Shown here: piece by piece, positions 1 to 5,259 of the stretch
Layout: the number at the start of each line of letters is the position of its first letter
How positions within the stretch are numbered: position 1 is the stretch's first letter
Assembly: GCA_937138275.1 (NCBI GenBank)
Contig: CAKZOY010000223.1
Coordinates: 1 to 5,351, forward strand
Direction of reading: 5' to 3'
DNA from: an uncultured Chloroflexota bacterium
Lineage (GTDB): Bacteria > Chloroflexota > Anaerolineae > B4-G1 > DUEL01
Length of the DNA stretch: 5,351 nt
Translations under genes and position numbers: made by a program
The notes under the pieces: generated by a model
What the model saw: the letters and a program-made list of their open reading frames with translations, nothing else
What the model was told of the DNA's origin: nothing
Databases searched by the model: none

Positions 1-31
1 AAGGAATGGCAAACATCTGTGGTCTATGCAC

Positions 32-59
32 TTGCGCTGCAACGAGAAAGGAGTATAAT
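32..59 (+). promoter_or_regulatory. Candidate sigma70-type promoter before the structured leader
   Basis: The -10 box TATAAT (54-59) is a perfect consensus. The -35 candidate TTGCGC (32-37) is poor, sharing only TTG with TTGACA, and the spacer is 16 bases. Transcription would start near base 66, just before the first hairpin. It would produce either a small RNA ending near 197 or, by read-through, the leader of the FHA gene at 272. I see no better promoter between the terminator and that gene. Confidence 0.5.
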
Positions 60-67
60 CTCTATCA

Positions 68-109
68 GAAAACAAAAACGCCTCGCGGCTTGATAGGGAA
101 GCCCGAGGC
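68..109 (-). terminator. Hairpin with U-tract on the minus strand
   Basis: Read on the minus strand, a stem of about 11 base pairs with one bulge (arms 99-109 and 80-91) is followed at once by GTTTTTGTTTTC (79 down to 68). This is a good intrinsic terminator for leftward transcription. In the plus direction no T-run follows the hairpin, so there it would act only as an RNA fold. No leftward gene is visible to its right, which makes a short minus-strand RNA from the promoter at 148-176 the simplest client. Confidence 0.5.
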
Positions 110-147
110 ATTGGCCGAGGCGGTAGGCAGACCTCCTGGCAGCAGAG

Positions 148-176
148 ATTCTACCACAGGGCCCGCCGACCATCAA
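148..176 (-). promoter_or_regulatory. Candidate minus-strand promoter inside the leader
   Basis: On the minus strand, TTGATG (176 down to 171) and TAGAAT (153 down to 148) are separated by exactly 17 bases. They match the consensus at four and five of six positions. Transcription would start near 141 and meet the leftward terminator near 70, giving an RNA of about 70 bases fully complementary to the plus-strand leader. The -35 box lies in the loop of the plus-strand terminator. A chance match is possible. Confidence 0.33.
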
Positions 177-197
177 GGCAGTTGGTGGGCTTTTTGT
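161..197 (+). terminator. Intrinsic terminator upstream of the FHA gene
   Basis: GCCCGCCGAC (161-170) pairs along all ten bases with GTTGGTGGGC (181-190), including two G-U pairs, around a 10-base loop. TTTTTGTT (191-198) follows directly. It ends about 75 bases before the FHA start codon. It either closes a small RNA gene, stops transcription from upstream of the window, or acts as an attenuator for the operon. Confidence 0.75.
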
Positions 198-260
198 TAC
201 GATTGCCTGCAGCACAACAGGTACAGCGAATACTTCGCACGGCTCTTTATTGGTTAGTAC

Positions 261-265
261 AGGAG
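261..265 (+). promoter_or_regulatory. Ribosome binding site that sets the FHA gene start
   Basis: AGGAG lies six bases before the ATG at 272. The frame stays open upstream to a TTG at 182, but that codon sits inside the terminator stem and would put charged and irregular residues ahead of the signal anchor, so the ATG is preferred. Confidence 0.8.
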
Positions 266-271
266 AATCCA

Positions 272-1129
272 ATGAGGGGTCAATCCTTCTATCCGGCACG
301 GGCTTTATTCTTTTTGATTTTTCTCGGAGGAATGCTGGTTCTGATCTGGGCGACGCCGGTTCTGGCGCGGCTGTCCGCTCAGGCTACTCCCACCGGGGTC
401 GTTTCCCCAATTCCTAGAGGAACCGAGCCAGCGACCGTATCCCCGCCCGTGTCTCCCACCGACACGCCCGGGGCGGTACTCACGGAACCCTCCTTTCTTT
501 CTCCCACCCCGCCCCCTTCGGAGACGCCGACCCTTATACCGAGCCCTTCGCCCATAGTCTCTTCTCCTTATTCTACCCCTCCTGCAGTTTCTCCCTCGCT
601 GACCGCAGTGCCTCCTGTTCTACCTTCTCCATCCCCCACTCCTGTCCCTGCGTGGTTGGGCATTCTGGAGAATATTCCTCCCTGGATGATCCTGGTTGGG
701 GTAGGGGGCGCGGCAATCCTACTTCTGCTGGTTGTGATATCTATCGCCTTTCTCCTGCGTCGGCGCCGACGGCCGATCCGTTCCACCCGTCCTATGCCGG
801 TCAAGCCCTCCCCTCCATGGCTGGAGGCCCATCCGGCCGGACGGCGCTGGCGCTTTGAGATCCGCAAGGACTCCGTCACCGTGGGTCGGGACCCCGAGAA
901 CGATCTGGTCATCTCGGCGGAATTCTCGGGCTGGGAGACCGTCTCCCGAAAGCATGCCCGCCTGTACCGTCGGGGGGGGCGCTGGGTGGTGGAGGACCTT
1001 GCGTCCCGAAACGGCATCTACGTCAACGGCCGACGAACAGGGCGAAATCTGTTGCGGGATGGATGGCGGCTGGGAATCGGTGGGGTAGAGTTTATTTTTC
1101 ATTCCGGTACGGGGGAGGTGCCGCAATGA
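272..1129 (+). CDS. Membrane-anchored FHA-domain protein with P/S/T-rich extracellular stalk
   Basis: This is a 285-residue protein predicted to read phosphothreonine marks at the membrane. Residues 11-33 form a hydrophobic signal sequence or signal anchor. Residues 36-126 are a low-complexity Pro/Ser/Thr stalk, probably outside the cell. Residues 139-162 are a strong membrane helix, stopped by five arginines (163-167), which places the C-terminus in the cytoplasm. Residues 192-277 are an FHA domain with its full signature: GRDPEND at 205-211, SRKHAR at 225-230 and SRNGIYVNG at 245-253. These hold the Arg, Ser, His and Asn residues that bind phosphopeptide in this family. No catalytic domain is present. 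Its stop overlaps the phosphatase start (ATGA), so the two are probably translationally coupled. The ATG at 272 is chosen because AGGAG lies six bases upstream. A run of eight G (972-979) falls in the FHA part. The ligand is unknown; a phosphorylated kinase or the neighbouring phosphatase are guesses. Confidence 0.9.
   Translation: MRGQSFYPARALFFLIFLGGMLVLIWATPVLARLSAQATPTGVVSPIPRGTEPATVSPPVSPTDTPGAVLTEPSFLSPTPPPSETPTLIPSPSPIVSSPYSTPPAVSPSLTAVPPVLPSPSPTPVPAWLGILENIPPWMILVGVGGAAILLLLVVISIAFLLRRRRRPIRSTRPMPVKPSPPWLEAHPAGRRWRFEIRKDSVTVGRDPENDLVISAEFSGWETVSRKHARLYRRGGRWVVEDLASRNGIYVNGRRTGRNLLRDGWRLGIGGVEFIFHSGTGEVPQ
1114..1120 (+). promoter_or_regulatory. Ribosome binding site of the phosphatase gene, inside the preceding gene
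   Basis: GGAGGTG lies five bases before the ATG at 1126 and within the last codons of the FHA gene. It favours this start over the in-frame ATG at 1063, and it places the CxxC motif at the very N-terminus, as is usual for double zinc-ribbon proteins. Confidence 0.85.
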
Positions 1130-2862
1130 GATGCCCACAGTGTGGAACGGAAAACCGCCCGGATGCCCGTTATTGCCCGCAGTGCGGAACACCTCTAACC
1201 GCTGCTCCTCCCCCCGTGCAGGTTGCCGTTCCTCCTAAGCCGACCACTCCCCTCCGTCCCGGTCCCGCTGCCCTTCCCCAGACTCGTCCTTTGTCCAGCG
1301 CGACCACTGCTTTTGCTCTTTTGCCGGAAGGGGCGCTGATCGGCAATGAACGGTACGTCGTGCTGGAGGGTCGGGTGTTGAATGAGCGCTGGAATTTGTA
1401 CCATGCCGAGGACATCCTTCCCTCGCGCCAGTGCCCTCAGTGCGGAACGGTAACAGAGGTATCCCAGGAGTATTACTGTGCTTCCTGCGGCGCCGATATC
1501 TCTGCCGTCCCTCCGGCATACCTGCGCTATCGGGTCTGGGAGAGCGCTGAGGATGGAGCGTTTAGCGCATGTGAGTGCTTGCTTCAGCAGGGAATTGCTC
1601 ATGTTGGCCTATGCCTGCCCCGAGAGTTCTTCACCGAAGCGCCCTACGGCCCGCCCCGCCGGTATCTGGTGGAGTACGAAGAAGAACCCGTTTCGGCATC
1701 CTCCGTCTCTGTCCCGCAAGAACTTTCGCGAGTGCTACAGTGGGGAGTGATCCTGGCAAGGGCTATGGAGTTGCTCCACCGGCACGGGATCGTCCTGGTG
1801 GAAACCGGGTCGGAGGGGGTCGGAGTAAAGGACACCAGGGCGTGCTGGCTGCGTCTGGAGAGGGCGTTTCGGATCCCTCCGGAGCGGCAGTCCCAGGCCC
1901 CTGGGCTCTTCGCCCAGAACGTCGCCGGGCTGGCCCAGACGCTTCTTTACCTGGCGACCGGATGGTCCGGTCAGGGACCTCTCCCTGCCCTGCCCCCTGC
2001 CATTGCCACGCTATTGATGCGCCCGGCATCCTCCGCAACGGTGTTTGCGACAGCGCTGGAGCAACAACTGATGGAAATTCGCCGTCCGGCCAGCGTTACC
2101 CCGATCGTGGGATACCGATCGGATGTCGGTCGGGAGCGCTCGCTGAATGAGGATGGCCTGCTGGTAATGCAGATTACTTCGGTCTTCCGTTCCCAGAATA
2201 CGCCCGTTGGCTTTTTTGCCGTCGCGGATGGTATGGGGGGACATGAGGCAGGGGATGTCGCCAGTCGGCTGGTTATTCAATCCCTGGCTCAGCGCATCGG
2301 CGAACTCCTGCTCCTGACCGCCACCGGTCAACCCTTTCCGGAATTCAAAGAGTGGTTTCAGAAGGCGGTTCAGGAGGCGAACAAAGCGGTCTATGAGCGG
2401 CGGCGGGCCACCCAGACCGATATGGGCACCACGCTGGTTGCGGCCTTGCTGGTCGGGGATATGGTGACCGTTGGCAATGTCGGCGATAGCCGGGCCTACC
2501 ATCTTCGCCCCAACGGGTTGACCCAGATCACGGTGGACCATTCCCTGGTGGAGCGTCTTATCGCTGCTGGTCAGATCACCCGCGAAGAGGCGGCCCATCA
2601 TCCGCAGAAAAATGTCATTTATCGCACCATCGGAGACAAATCGCGCGTGGAGATGGATATCTTTGAGCAGCGGTTGGCTCCTGGCGAAGCGATTCTCCTG
2701 TGCTCCGATGGTCTGAGCGGAATGATCTCCGACGAGCAGATATGGCAGATATGGCGGACTTCCACTTCCCCTCAGGAGGCGTGTGATCGGCTGGTGGAGG
2801 CTGCCAATATGGCTGGCGGGGAGGACAATATCAGTGTGATTATCGTCCAGATTGCCGCGTAA
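1126..2862 (+). CDS. Zinc-ribbon / degenerate kinase-like / PP2C Ser/Thr phosphatase fusion
   Basis: This 578-residue soluble protein probably dephosphorylates phosphoserine and phosphothreonine. Residues 3-20 are a zinc ribbon (C3, C6, C17, C20), followed by a Pro-rich linker to about 55. Residues 65-320 resemble a Ser/Thr kinase fold. An N-lobe start (ERYVVLEG, then YHAED) is interrupted by a second zinc ribbon (C103, C106, C118, C121). The C-lobe shows LHRHGI (217-222) and a VAGLAQTLLYLATG helix (266-279). The catalytic HRD/DxxxxN motif, the DFG motif and the VAIK lysine are not recognisable, so this part is probably a pseudokinase. Residues 326-577 are a PP2C domain with NED (341-343), ADGMGGH (367-373), GTT (434-436), GDSRAY (453-458), CSDGL (526-530) and GEDN (565-568). 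The usual metal-binding acids are therefore present (D343, D368, D528, D567). It fits the bacterial PrpC/Stp/PstP group, but those proteins are usually about 240-300 residues for the catalytic part alone. It overlaps the FHA gene and is probably cotranscribed with it. Confidence 0.92.
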   Translation: MRCPQCGTENRPDARYCPQCGTPLTAAPPPVQVAVPPKPTTPLRPGPAALPQTRPLSSATTAFALLPEGALIGNERYVVLEGRVLNERWNLYHAEDILPSRQCPQCGTVTEVSQEYYCASCGADISAVPPAYLRYRVWESAEDGAFSACECLLQQGIAHVGLCLPREFFTEAPYGPPRRYLVEYEEEPVSASSVSVPQELSRVLQWGVILARAMELLHRHGIVLVETGSEGVGVKDTRACWLRLERAFRIPPERQSQAPGLFAQNVAGLAQTLLYLATGWSGQGPLPALPPAIATLLMRPASSATVFATALEQQLMEIRRPASVTPIVGYRSDVGRERSLNEDGLLVMQITSVFRSQNTPVGFFAVADGMGGHEAGDVASRLVIQSLAQRIGELLLLTATGQPFPEFKEWFQKAVQEANKAVYERRRATQTDMGTTLVAALLVGDMVTVGNVGDSRAYHLRPNGLTQITVDHSLVERLIAAGQITREEAAHHPQKNVIYRTIGDKSRVEMDIFEQRLAPGEAILLCSDGLSGMISDEQIWQIWRTSTSPQEACDRLVEAANMAGGEDNISVIIVQIAA

Positions 2863-2880
2863 ACGCTCCGACCGCACGGA

Positions 2881-2918
2881 CGCCTTTTGGCGGCCGCGCG
2901 GCGATTATCCGGCGCGGC
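2881..2918. other. GC-rich inverted repeats after the phosphatase gene
   Basis: CGCC and GGCG (2881-2892) form a short hairpin around TTTT. GCCGCGC (2893-2899) then pairs perfectly with GCGCGGC (2912-2918) around a 12-base loop. No T-run follows, so this is not a terminator by itself. It may stabilise the 3' end of the FHA-phosphatase transcript, or it may only reflect local GC bias. The surrounding bases 2863-2954 show no convincing coding frame. Confidence 0.35.
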
Positions 2919-2954
2919 GCGGTGTCAGCCATCTGAACGTGCCGGAAGAGAAGA

Positions 2955-3001
2955 TGGAGTTGTGGGGGCGGCTTCGCCGCTCCCCCACACTCCACCCTTT
3001 T
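2955..3001 (+). terminator. Long hairpin, likely terminator of the FHA-phosphatase operon
   Basis: TGGAG (2955-2959), TGTGGGGG (2961-2968) and CGGC (2969-2972) pair with GCCG (2976-2979), CCCCCACA (2982-2989) and CTCCA (2990-2994). The stem has about 17 base pairs with a bulged T and a bulged CT, capped by TTC. A short T-run (2998-3001) follows after three C. The stem is very stable, but the T-run is short and offset, so termination may be incomplete. Palindromes of this kind can also be dispersed repeats, which one window cannot show. Confidence 0.6.
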
Positions 3002-3042
3002 CCCATACAGACGAATCGCTCTGCAGCCCCGGACGATTCAAC

Positions 3043-3070
3043 TTGACATTGGAATGGCTTGTGATATAAA
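3043..3070 (+). promoter_or_regulatory. Near-consensus sigma70-type promoter of the VWA-FHA gene
   Basis: TTGACA (3043-3048) is a perfect -35 box. TATAAA (3065-3070) matches the -10 consensus at five of six positions, and TG at 3062-3063 gives it an extended -10. The spacer is 16 bases. Transcription would start near 3077. The VWA gene therefore has its own strong promoter, behind the terminator of the previous operon, and can be expressed separately. Confidence 0.78.
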
Positions 3071-3076
3071 CTCATC

Positions 3077-3207
3077 AATGTCATCTCTCGCCCTTCACTC
3101 CGCCGCGGCATAAGAGTCCTTACTCGCTGCCTTCGGTAACGTCCTCCCCTTCTTGAGGGCGAAATCGTATCAAGGACAATCTATCATCACCCCTCTGGAG
3201 GTGGTAA
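3077..3207 (+). promoter_or_regulatory. Untranslated leader of the VWA-FHA gene
   Basis: About 130 bases separate the predicted transcription start from the ATG, long for a simple leader. TCGCCCT (3088-3094) is an exact complement of AGGGCGA (3156-3162) and could close a domain. Inside it lie only short hairpins, such as GAGT and ACTC (3114-3117, 3122-3125). CACC (3189-3192) can pair with GGTG (3200-3203), which would cover part of the ribosome binding site GGAGGTG (3197-3203). I recognise no riboswitch class, no T-run terminator and no convincing small gene here. Confidence 0.3.
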
Positions 3208-5172
3208 ATGATTTTATGGGGAAAGCGATTCCTCCCAATTGTGATTCTACTCCTGCTGTTCGGAGAACTCTGGGTCGGAACGGGTAGCGCTCAGGTCTCC
3301 GGACCGCTGCTGATTCTCCAATTTGCGGATAGCACCACCGAGCCGCCCATAGTCAACATATATTCTTCGGTCATTGATCCCGCAAGCGCTCAAAGCATAG
3401 AGAACCTCGGGAGCGACGCGTTCCAGGTTCAGGAGTCCGGAACGGTGGTCGCCTTGACCGAAATGGCCTATCGGCCGGTTGGATTGGCGGTGGTAGTGGT
3501 CGTGGATCGGGGAGGAATCTCGGCCCCGGGTGACCCGCGTCTGAAACAGGCCACCGACCTGGTGCGGGAACTGGTCAACCGGCTCAGCGTCACCGGTGCC
3601 CCGGAAGATGATGTGATCGCCATCGTGGGGGTGGGTCAGGACGGGGCTCTCCAGCCGGAAGAGAATTTCACCTACAATCCGGTGGATACCAACCTGGTTC
3701 TGAACGCGCTGATCGCGATGGAGGGAGAGACCATCCGTGGGGGTACTCCCCTCTACGAGGGGTTGGATGAGGCCCTGCGATTGCTCCGCAGCAATCCCGA
3801 CGAGACCATCCGCAACGTCCTGGCCCATCGCCGCAAATTCATCGTAGTCTTTTCCGATGGGATTGACCCCAATTTCAGCGACGAGGCGCGCGAGCAGGAT
3901 GTCATCCGGAAGGCCAGCGAGGCCTCTATTTCCATTTACGCTATCGGGATGGCGCCGCGTGGGGGGCAGTTGAATCGGGATGCCGAAGGGAATCTGAAAC
4001 GGCTGGCGGCGCAAACGGATGGCCTCTATTTTCTGCACAACAGCGATACCGCGCGCGAAGAGGTCCTCTCGTTTTTTGAACGGTTGATGACCCAGCGCAA
4101 TCAGTACGTTCTGAAATACCGGACTCTTCAGCCTAAGGGAATATACACCCTGAATGTAATGGTGAACACCGATATCGGCTCGGCAGAACGAGAAATCTCG
4201 TTTTCCTCTCCTCTGGAGCCTCTACGGCTGACCCTGGTGGAACCTTCGGACGGGCTGGAGGTGACCATTCCCTTCTCTTCCACCTTGCAGGGATATTCGG
4301 GCAGTTTGGTGCTGCGCGCCACGCTGGAGACCCCGGACGGTATCTCCCGACCGCCTGTCGCGGTGCGCTATCTCGTGAACGGTGAGTGGGTCGGAGAGAC
4401 AACAGCCGCTCCGGACTACCCTTTCAACTGGGATCCGGGCGCCGGTATTGCCGTGAGCGGCCGGTCCCAAACCCGAGAGTTCACCCTTCAGGCGGAGACG
4501 ACGGATCCGTATCTGGGAACTCGCGTGACCAGCAGCCAGGTTAAAGTGCGGGTGACCTACGCAGCGCCATCTATCCTGTGGCGGGCTTTTCTCTGGCTCC
4601 GTAGTTTCTGGTGGCTCCTATTTCTCCTTTTCTTACTGCTGATAGGTTTGCTGGTGCTTCTGATTCTTCTGCTACGCACCCGTAACCAGTTAGCCCAGCG
4701 GATTGTCAGCAGTACTACCGGCGTCCTCAAAGGAGTTACTCGGCGTCTGGGGCCGCAGGCTCCCGCTCCCGCCAAACTGGTCATCGTCCAGGGAGCCAAC
4801 GCAGGACGGGAGTTCCGTCTGTCGACGCCCGTGGTGAAGGTGGGGCGCGACCCCCAGTTCTGCGATTTCGCCCTCTACGATGAGTATGTTTCCAATCCCC
4901 ACTTCTCAATCCATCAGGAGCAGACCCAGTTCTACATTGTGGACGAGGGAAGCACAAACGGCACAAAGTTGAACGGGGTGAACATTCCGCCTCGCCAGCG
5001 GTTTTTGCTCTCTCCGGATGCCCTGATTGAAGTGGGGCAGACCCGGTTGCAGTTCAAACGTATCGGCGGCACTACCCGATATCTGGGATCGCAGCCAGGG
5101 CTTCCCCCGGGTGCTCCTACTTCTCCAGCACCCGGCCAGCGGGGCGGGCCAACCCGAAAAGTTCACCCGTAA
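3208..5172 (+). CDS. Membrane-anchored VWA-domain protein with cytoplasmic FHA domain
   Basis: This 654-residue protein probably links an extracellular adhesion or sensing part to phosphothreonine binding inside. Residues 1-28 are a signal peptide (KR, a leucine-rich core, then GSA before QV). Residues 33-90 look like a beta-rich lead-in. Residues 92-295 are a von Willebrand factor A domain, with the core strand LAVVVVVD (93-100), GGTPLY (178-183), VVFSDGID (213-220) and SIYAIGM (242-248). The metal site appears incomplete: DRGGI replaces the usual DxSxS at 100-104, although T180 and D217 remain. Residues 340-450 form a predicted Ig-like beta sandwich. Residues 465-489 are a membrane helix followed by RTR. 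Residues 521-617 are an FHA domain with GRDP (546-549), SNPH (562-565) and STNGTKLNG (582-590). The tail from about 620 is Gly/Pro-rich and ends in a basic PTRK segment. GGAGGTG four bases before the ATG supports the start. No terminator follows the stop codon. Confidence 0.92.
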   Translation: MILWGKRFLPIVILLLLFGELWVGTGSAQVSGPLLILQFADSTTEPPIVNIYSSVIDPASAQSIENLGSDAFQVQESGTVVALTEMAYRPVGLAVVVVVDRGGISAPGDPRLKQATDLVRELVNRLSVTGAPEDDVIAIVGVGQDGALQPEENFTYNPVDTNLVLNALIAMEGETIRGGTPLYEGLDEALRLLRSNPDETIRNVLAHRRKFIVVFSDGIDPNFSDEAREQDVIRKASEASISIYAIGMAPRGGQLNRDAEGNLKRLAAQTDGLYFLHNSDTAREEVLSFFERLMTQRNQYVLKYRTLQPKGIYTLNVMVNTDIGSAEREISFSSPLEPLRLTLVEPSDGLEVTIPFSSTLQGYSGSLVLRATLETPDGISRPPVAVRYLVNGEWVGETTAAPDYPFNWDPGAGIAVSGRSQTREFTLQAETTDPYLGTRVTSSQVKVRVTYAAPSILWRAFLWLRSFWWLLFLLFLLLIGLLVLLILLLRTRNQLAQRIVSSTTGVLKGVTRRLGPQAPAPAKLVIVQGANAGREFRLSTPVVKVGRDPQFCDFALYDEYVSNPHFSIHQEQTQFYIVDEGSTNGTKLNGVNIPPRQRFLLSPDALIEVGQTRLQFKRIGGTTRYLGSQPGLPPGAPTSPAPGQRGGPTRKVHP

Positions 5173-5191
5173 CTATTTTGCCTGATGTCCC

Positions 5192-5221
5192 TTGACAATT
5201 GATGCAATATGCATTTAATAT
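5192..5221 (+). promoter_or_regulatory. Promoter of the transposase-like gene
   Basis: TTGACA (5192-5197) is a perfect -35 box. TAATAT (5216-5221) follows after 18 bases and matches the -10 consensus at four of six positions; TTTAAT two bases earlier is an alternative with a 16-base spacer. The start would fall near 5228, giving a leader of about 30 bases. Confidence 0.6.
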
Positions 5222-5224
5222 TGC
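5204..5224. repeat. Inverted repeat overlapping the -10 region
   Basis: GCAATAT (5204-5210) is the exact reverse complement of ATATTGC (5218-5224), with a 7-base centre. A second, overlapping palindrome, ATGCA and TGCAT, lies at 5202-5214. Both cover the spacer or -10 box of the promoter, where a bound protein would block transcription. It could be an operator or part of a transposase binding site; which protein binds cannot be told. Confidence 0.45.
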
Positions 5225-5259
5225 GAGCCCCCATCCCAACAGATAGGAGAAGGCTTACA

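Larger units (their letters stand above)
66..197 (+). ncRNA. Candidate structured small RNA or attenuator leader
   Basis: This stretch of about 130 bases lies between a promoter with a perfect -10 box and a strong intrinsic terminator, and it has no credible coding frame. It can fold into three elements. Hairpin one is 80-109 (GCCTCG and GGCTT against AAGCC and CGAGGC, one bulged C). Element two is closed by GGTAG (122-126) and CTACC (151-155), with an outer GGCC (113-116) that can pair with GGCC (160-163). The third is the terminator stem 161-190. The outer GGCC pairing would use the first bases of the terminator stem, so the two are partly exclusive, as in an attenuator. The sequence ACCTCCT (131-137) lies inside element two. 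I compared it by eye with T-box, SAM, TPP, cobalamin, c-di-GMP, SRP, tmRNA and tRNA signatures and recognised none. It could be an independent sRNA or the regulated leader of the gene at 272. Confidence 0.4.

Noticed and set aside
66..197. A tRNA, SRP RNA, T-box or known riboswitch in the leader
   Set aside because: None of the signature sequences I know (T-loop, SRP apical loop, T-box antiterminator, TPP or SAM cores) is present.
6..257. An open frame of 83 codons on the plus strand at the left edge
   Set aside because: It runs through the promoter, two hairpins and the terminator, has no ribosome binding site matching its start and shows no known domain.
182..271. An upstream TTG start extending the FHA protein by 30 residues
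   Set aside because: The start lies inside the terminator stem and has no suitable ribosome site, while the ATG at 272 has AGGAG at good spacing and leads directly into the signal anchor.
1063..1125. An upstream ATG extending the phosphatase by 21 residues
   Set aside because: It would overlap the conserved end of the FHA domain by more than 60 bases; the ATG at 1126 has a strong ribosome site and the classic ATGA overlap.
2737..2754. A direct repeat of CAGATATGG, twice in tandem
   Set aside because: It lies in the PP2C coding sequence and simply encodes a repeated Gln-Ile-Trp in a helix; two copies are not enough to suggest a functional repeat.
2011..2877. A 288-codon frame on the minus strand opposite the phosphatase
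   Set aside because: It is an antisense shadow of the PP2C domain in GC-rich DNA, with no recognisable domain or start signals. The same applies to the 263-codon minus frame at 3247-4038 and the other minus frames.
2852..3069. Short plus-strand frames between the phosphatase and VWA genes
   Set aside because: They cross the GC-rich hairpins and terminator, have no ribosome site and look like random coding. The region is better explained by regulatory signals.
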